A DNA stretch of 64,000 bases, taken from the NCBI RefSeq assembly GCF_022271435.1, contig NZ_JAFIQY010000016.1, positions 62,001 to 126,000 of the forward strand. Direction: 5' to 3'. Position numbers and translations under genes: made by a program. Under the pieces are notes generated by a model. The model was not told the DNA's origin. It was given only the letters and a program-made list of their open reading frames with translations, and made no database searches. This document shows positions 61,524-64,000 of this stretch, in pieces. This DNA comes from Streptomyces monomycini. GTDB taxonomy: Bacteria; Actinomycetota; Actinomycetes; Streptomycetales; Streptomycetaceae. The first letter of the stretch is position 1, and every line of letters starts with the position of its first letter.

Positions 61524-62860
61524 GCGGGGTGGCGGTCCTTTGCTGTTATGGGAAGTTGGGCGGCGACGCGGAAGCCGCCGTCGGGCAGGGGCCCGGTGTC
61601 CAGGGTGCCGTCCAGCAGCCGTACGCGCTCGCGCATGCCGACCAGACCGTGGCCCGTACCGGAGGTCTCCAGCGGCGCGGCGACGCGCGGCGGGGCGCTG
61701 TTGACGACCAGCACGGTCAGCCGCCCGCCGTCCTCGTCGGCCGTGACCGAGACGCGGGTGTGCGCGCCCGGCGCGTGCCGTACGACGTTGGCCAGCGCCT
61801 CCTGCACGATGCGGTACGCCGACAGGCCCACCGCGGGCGCCAGGACCACCGGCTCGTCGGGCAGCGCCAGCTCGACCGGCACCCCCGCCCGCACCGTCCC
61901 CTCGACCAGCTTCGGCAGCTGCGCCAGGCCGGGCTGCGGCGCCTTCTCCGGGCCGCCGTGCCGTTCCGTCTCCTCGCTGCGCAGCACGCCCAGCAGCCGC
62001 CGCATCTCGGCCAGCGACTCGCGCGCCGTGGCGGCGATCGTGCTGAACTCCTCCTGAGCGGCTTCCGGGATGCCGCTGATCCGGTACGGCGCGCTGTCGG
62101 CCTGGACCGTGATCACCGACATGTGGTGGGCCACGACGTCGTGCAGCTCACGGGCGATCCGGGTGCGCTCCTCCAGCAGGGTGCGCATGGCACGCTCCGC
62201 CTCGCTGATGTTCTCCTGCTCGATCAGCTTGCGCTGGGCCGCCCCGCGCTCCTGGAGCGCGCCGCCGACCAGCAGGACGAGACCGGACAGGACGAACATC
62301 AGCACCCAGGTGCCGTCGCTGCGGTCCGGTCGGACCAGCTCGAACAGGACGCTCAGGGCGCCGGTCGCCCCCCAGACGGCGATCAGTGTGCGGCGCCTCT
62401 CGCGCAGCGACAGCGCCAGCATCAGGACGAGGTAGCCGACGATGACCGTGGCCGGCCAGGGCCAGGCGCGGCCCTCTCCCGCCGGCACGACGGCCAGCGC
62501 GATGCCGCCGAGGACGTCCGCCGCGAAGATCACCCACCACGCCTGGAGCGGCCGGGTCACCGCCAGCAGCAGCGGCACGGTCTGGGCGGTGGCCAGCGCA
62601 CCGGCCGGGCCGCCGCTGAGCCCGTAGTCGTGCGTGAGCACATGGACCGTCGAGGGCAGCAGGGAGACCGCGAAGGCGAAGGCGACCACGTACGGCAGCA
62701 GGCGCAGCCAGCGGTTCTGCACCTGGCCGAAGAGCGCGGCGCCGGGGTCGGTCGGCCTCCCGAGGTCCTCCGCGAGGGTGTGCAACGCCTGCCGCCCGGC
62801 CCGCAGGGCGCGGGCACGGGGGGAACGGCGGTCGCCGGTGGGACGTGGTGTGGTCTGCAT
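61520..62860 (-). CDS. sensor histidine kinase (HisKA_3 type)
   Basis: About six membrane helices (LLPYVVAFAFAVSLLPSTVH, LLLAVTRPLQAWWVIFAADVLGGIALAVV, VIVGYLVLMLALSL, WVLMFVLSGLVLLVGG) precede HisKA_3 with the phospho-His in RIARELHDVVAHHMSVI near residue 231 and an ATPase domain (IVQEALANVVRHAPGAHTRVSV). The receptor has no large extracytoplasmic domain, so it may sense within the membrane. ATG 62860 is chosen because the upstream ATGs at 62902 and 62926 fall inside TACCGGGG motifs that look regulatory. Confidence 0.9.
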   Translation of the reverse strand: MQTTPRPTGDRRSPRARALRAGRQALHTLAEDLGRPTDPGAALFGQVQNRWLRLLPYVVAFAFAVSLLPSTVHVLTHDYGLSGGPAGALATAQTVPLLLAVTRPLQAWWVIFAADVLGGIALAVVPAGEGRAWPWPATVIVGYLVLMLALSLRERRRTLIAVWGATGALSVLFELVRPDRSDGTWVLMFVLSGLVLLVGGALQERGAAQRKLIEQENISEAERAMRTLLEERTRIARELHDVVAHHMSVITVQADSAPYRISGIPEAAQEEFSTIAATARESLAEMRRLLGVLRSEETERHGGPEKAPQPGLAQLPKLVEGTVRAGVPVELALPDEPVVLAPAVGLSAYRIVQEALANVVRHAPGAHTRVSVTADEDGGRLTVLVVNSAPPRVAAPLETSGTGHGLVGMRERVRLLDGTLDTGPLPDGGFRVAAQLPITAKDRHPA

Positions 62861-62897
62861 GGCCTGGTCAGCGTAAGGGGCGGCGGGCGGGCGAGGC

Positions 62898-62936
62898 GTC
62901 ATACCGGGGGTGGCCTCTGCCGTCATACCCCGGTAC
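62898..62936. promoter_or_regulatory. putative response-regulator sites in the kinase promoter
   Basis: GTCATACCGGGGGT (62898-62911) and GTCATACCCCGGTAC (62922-62936) share a GTCATACC core, and TACCCCGGTA is the exact inverse of TACCGGGGTA at 60700-60709. The sites are about 40-70 bp before the chosen kinase start, where autoregulation would act. Confidence 0.45.
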
Positions 62937-63013
62937 GGGGAGGCCGGAGCACACTCCGGCGGCCCGGGACGTGCTCCGGCAGGGCGAGCGCCCTGGCACC
63001 GGCCCCCGCGCCG

Positions 63014-63910
63014 TTACAGCTCCGCCAGCAGCTCGGCCTTCTTCGTCGTGAACTCGGCATCCGTCAGCAGGCCCGCCGTGTGCAGCTCGCCCAGCTGCCG
63101 GATGCGGTCGGCGATGTCCGCCGGGTCGCGGCGGTCGTCGGTACGGGGGCGCACCGGCCGGCCCGGCCCCGCGTCGGCGCCGGGTGTGGCCGCCCGTACC
63201 GCCTGGAGCACCGAGGCGGCGAACGGCAGCGACTCGTGCACCGGCCCGTACCCCAGCCCGAAGACCACCGAAGCCGGATCCTGGTCGGCCTCGCCGGGCC
63301 GCCGGTCCTCCGCACCGCGCTCCACCAGCCGCAGATACCCGTTGCCCGACAGCGCCCCGGCGCCGCCTTCCGGCGAGCGCCACTCCACCCCGGTCAGTCC
63401 GCCGACCGGGAAATGCTGGTCACCGCACTTCCACTTGGCCGACGAGGCTCCCGTCCAGAACCAGCGGAACGCCACCGAGTCGCCGTCGAAGGACGCCTTG
63501 CCGTCGTACGCCTTGAAGGTCAGCGGCGGTTCCGGCGCGGCCACCAGGTGCTCGTCGGCGGGGAGCGCGGCGGCGGGCCCGAGCACGGCGCGCAGCTCGT
63601 CGCGGTAGTACTCGGCGAGGGTCTCCCGGTCGGCCGGCAGCGCCAGGCGGTACGGGTCGAGATCGTCCTTGAGCTGGCCGTCGGCGGCCTCCATCAGCGG
63701 GTCGGCGCCCGGCCGGGGCACCGCGCGCAGCACCACCGTGCCGCGTCTGCCCGGCGACAGCTCGACGGACCTCAGCGCCTCGTAGGGGACGCGGCGCTCG
63801 CCGAGCGCCTGGAACAGCTTCGGCCTGCGTATCCCCCGTTCGAAGCGGATGAGCACGGAGTCCGTGTCGAACTCCCAGACGGCGTGAAAACCGGCCAGCA
63901 CATCACCCAT
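63014..63910 (-). CDS. DUF4429 protein with C-terminal SHOCT segment
   Basis: The 298-residue cytosolic protein begins MGDVLAGFHAVWEFDTDSVLIRFERGIRRPKLFQALGERRVPYEALRSVEL, a PH-like domain of the DUF4429 family, with a second copy from about residue 130 (LTFKAYDGKASFDGDSVAFRW). It ends with the short SHOCT helix ADRIRQLGELHTAGLLTDAEFTTKKAELLAEL. The ATG at 63910 lies 7 nt after TACGAT with no ribosome site. Function unknown. Confidence 0.9.
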   Translation of the reverse strand: MGDVLAGFHAVWEFDTDSVLIRFERGIRRPKLFQALGERRVPYEALRSVELSPGRRGTVVLRAVPRPGADPLMEAADGQLKDDLDPYRLALPADRETLAEYYRDELRAVLGPAAALPADEHLVAAPEPPLTFKAYDGKASFDGDSVAFRWFWTGASSAKWKCGDQHFPVGGLTGVEWRSPEGGAGALSGNGYLRLVERGAEDRRPGEADQDPASVVFGLGYGPVHESLPFAASVLQAVRAATPGADAGPGRPVRPRTDDRRDPADIADRIRQLGELHTAGLLTDAEFTTKKAELLAEL

Positions 63911-64000
63911 GCGGCTCATCGTAAGCGGCGGTCGCCCGCCCGTCCCCCTTCCGGACATCATGCGCTACGCGCGTCAAGCCGCTTTTGCCCCATGTCGCCC

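Overview
The window is very GC-rich actinobacterial chromosome, almost certainly from Streptomyces or a close relative. The evidence is a fasR-fabD-fabH-acpP-fabF fatty-acid synthase cluster in Streptomyces order, two mycothiol-linked proteins, actinobacterial families (DUF3145, DUF4429, DUF3068, AftD-like DUF3367, MmyB), wHTH-rich regulation, and many genes whose -10 box sits 6-7 nt before the start codon (leaderless mRNAs). All functional calls come from reading motifs in the translated sequence; no database search was run.

Left edge (1-5.3 kb): the N-terminal ~1011 codons of a type I-E cas3 (minus strand, running off the window), a small membrane ORF, a compact hairpin/T-tract unit on the opposite strand, and a 7-repeat type I-E CRISPR array (28-nt repeats, 33-nt spacers) whose leader lies on the high-coordinate side. 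No cas1, cas2 or Cascade genes are visible, so they are presumably to the left of the window. A three-fold repeated beta-prism-like protein follows.

5.3-15.4 kb: a stand-alone PucR-type HTH, a three-domain molybdo-flavoenzyme (xanthine dehydrogenase type), a thioredoxin-phosphatase pair, an MreB-like actin homologue, and a WYL regulator divergent from a UvrA-like ABC ATPase.

15.4-27.5 kb: a tightly overlapping minus-strand operon of glycosyltransferase, methyltransferase, giant AftD-like GT-C arabinofuranosyltransferase, condensation-type acyltransferase, second methyltransferase, DMT transporter, Trm112-like protein and a hypothetical, preceded by a DUF3068 membrane protein. It looks like an envelope glycan or glycolipid pathway and is the most interesting metabolic unit here.

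27.5-36.4 kb: a CdaR/PucR-type regulator, a GntR-TetR fusion regulator divergent from a DHA2 exporter with a perfect inverted repeat between them, mycothiol-related enzymes, a MarR/quinone-oxidoreductase-like divergent pair, ohr, and a small unknown protein. 36.4-42.7 kb: a complete ribose operon rbsR-A-C-B-K with a 13-bp inverted-repeat operator and an odd tandemly duplicated signal-peptide region in rbsB.

42.7-49.5 kb: a nitrilase-family hydrolase with a secreted pyroglutamyl-peptidase-like protein lacking the catalytic Cys, a deletion scar made of SDR and MmyB remnants, a DUF4097 lipoprotein, an SGNH hydrolase, DUF3145 and a hydroxyisobutyrate-dehydrogenase-like gene. 49.6-54.7 kb: the FAS II cluster. 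54.7-64 kb: pirin, a serine hydrolase, a MerR/aldo-keto reductase operon with a MerR-type promoter, an acyltransferase, a DUF1023 hydrolase, a NarL-type two-component system and a DUF4429 protein. Several unrelated genes carry in-frame short tandem-repeat expansions at termini or linkers, which looks like a trait of this genome.
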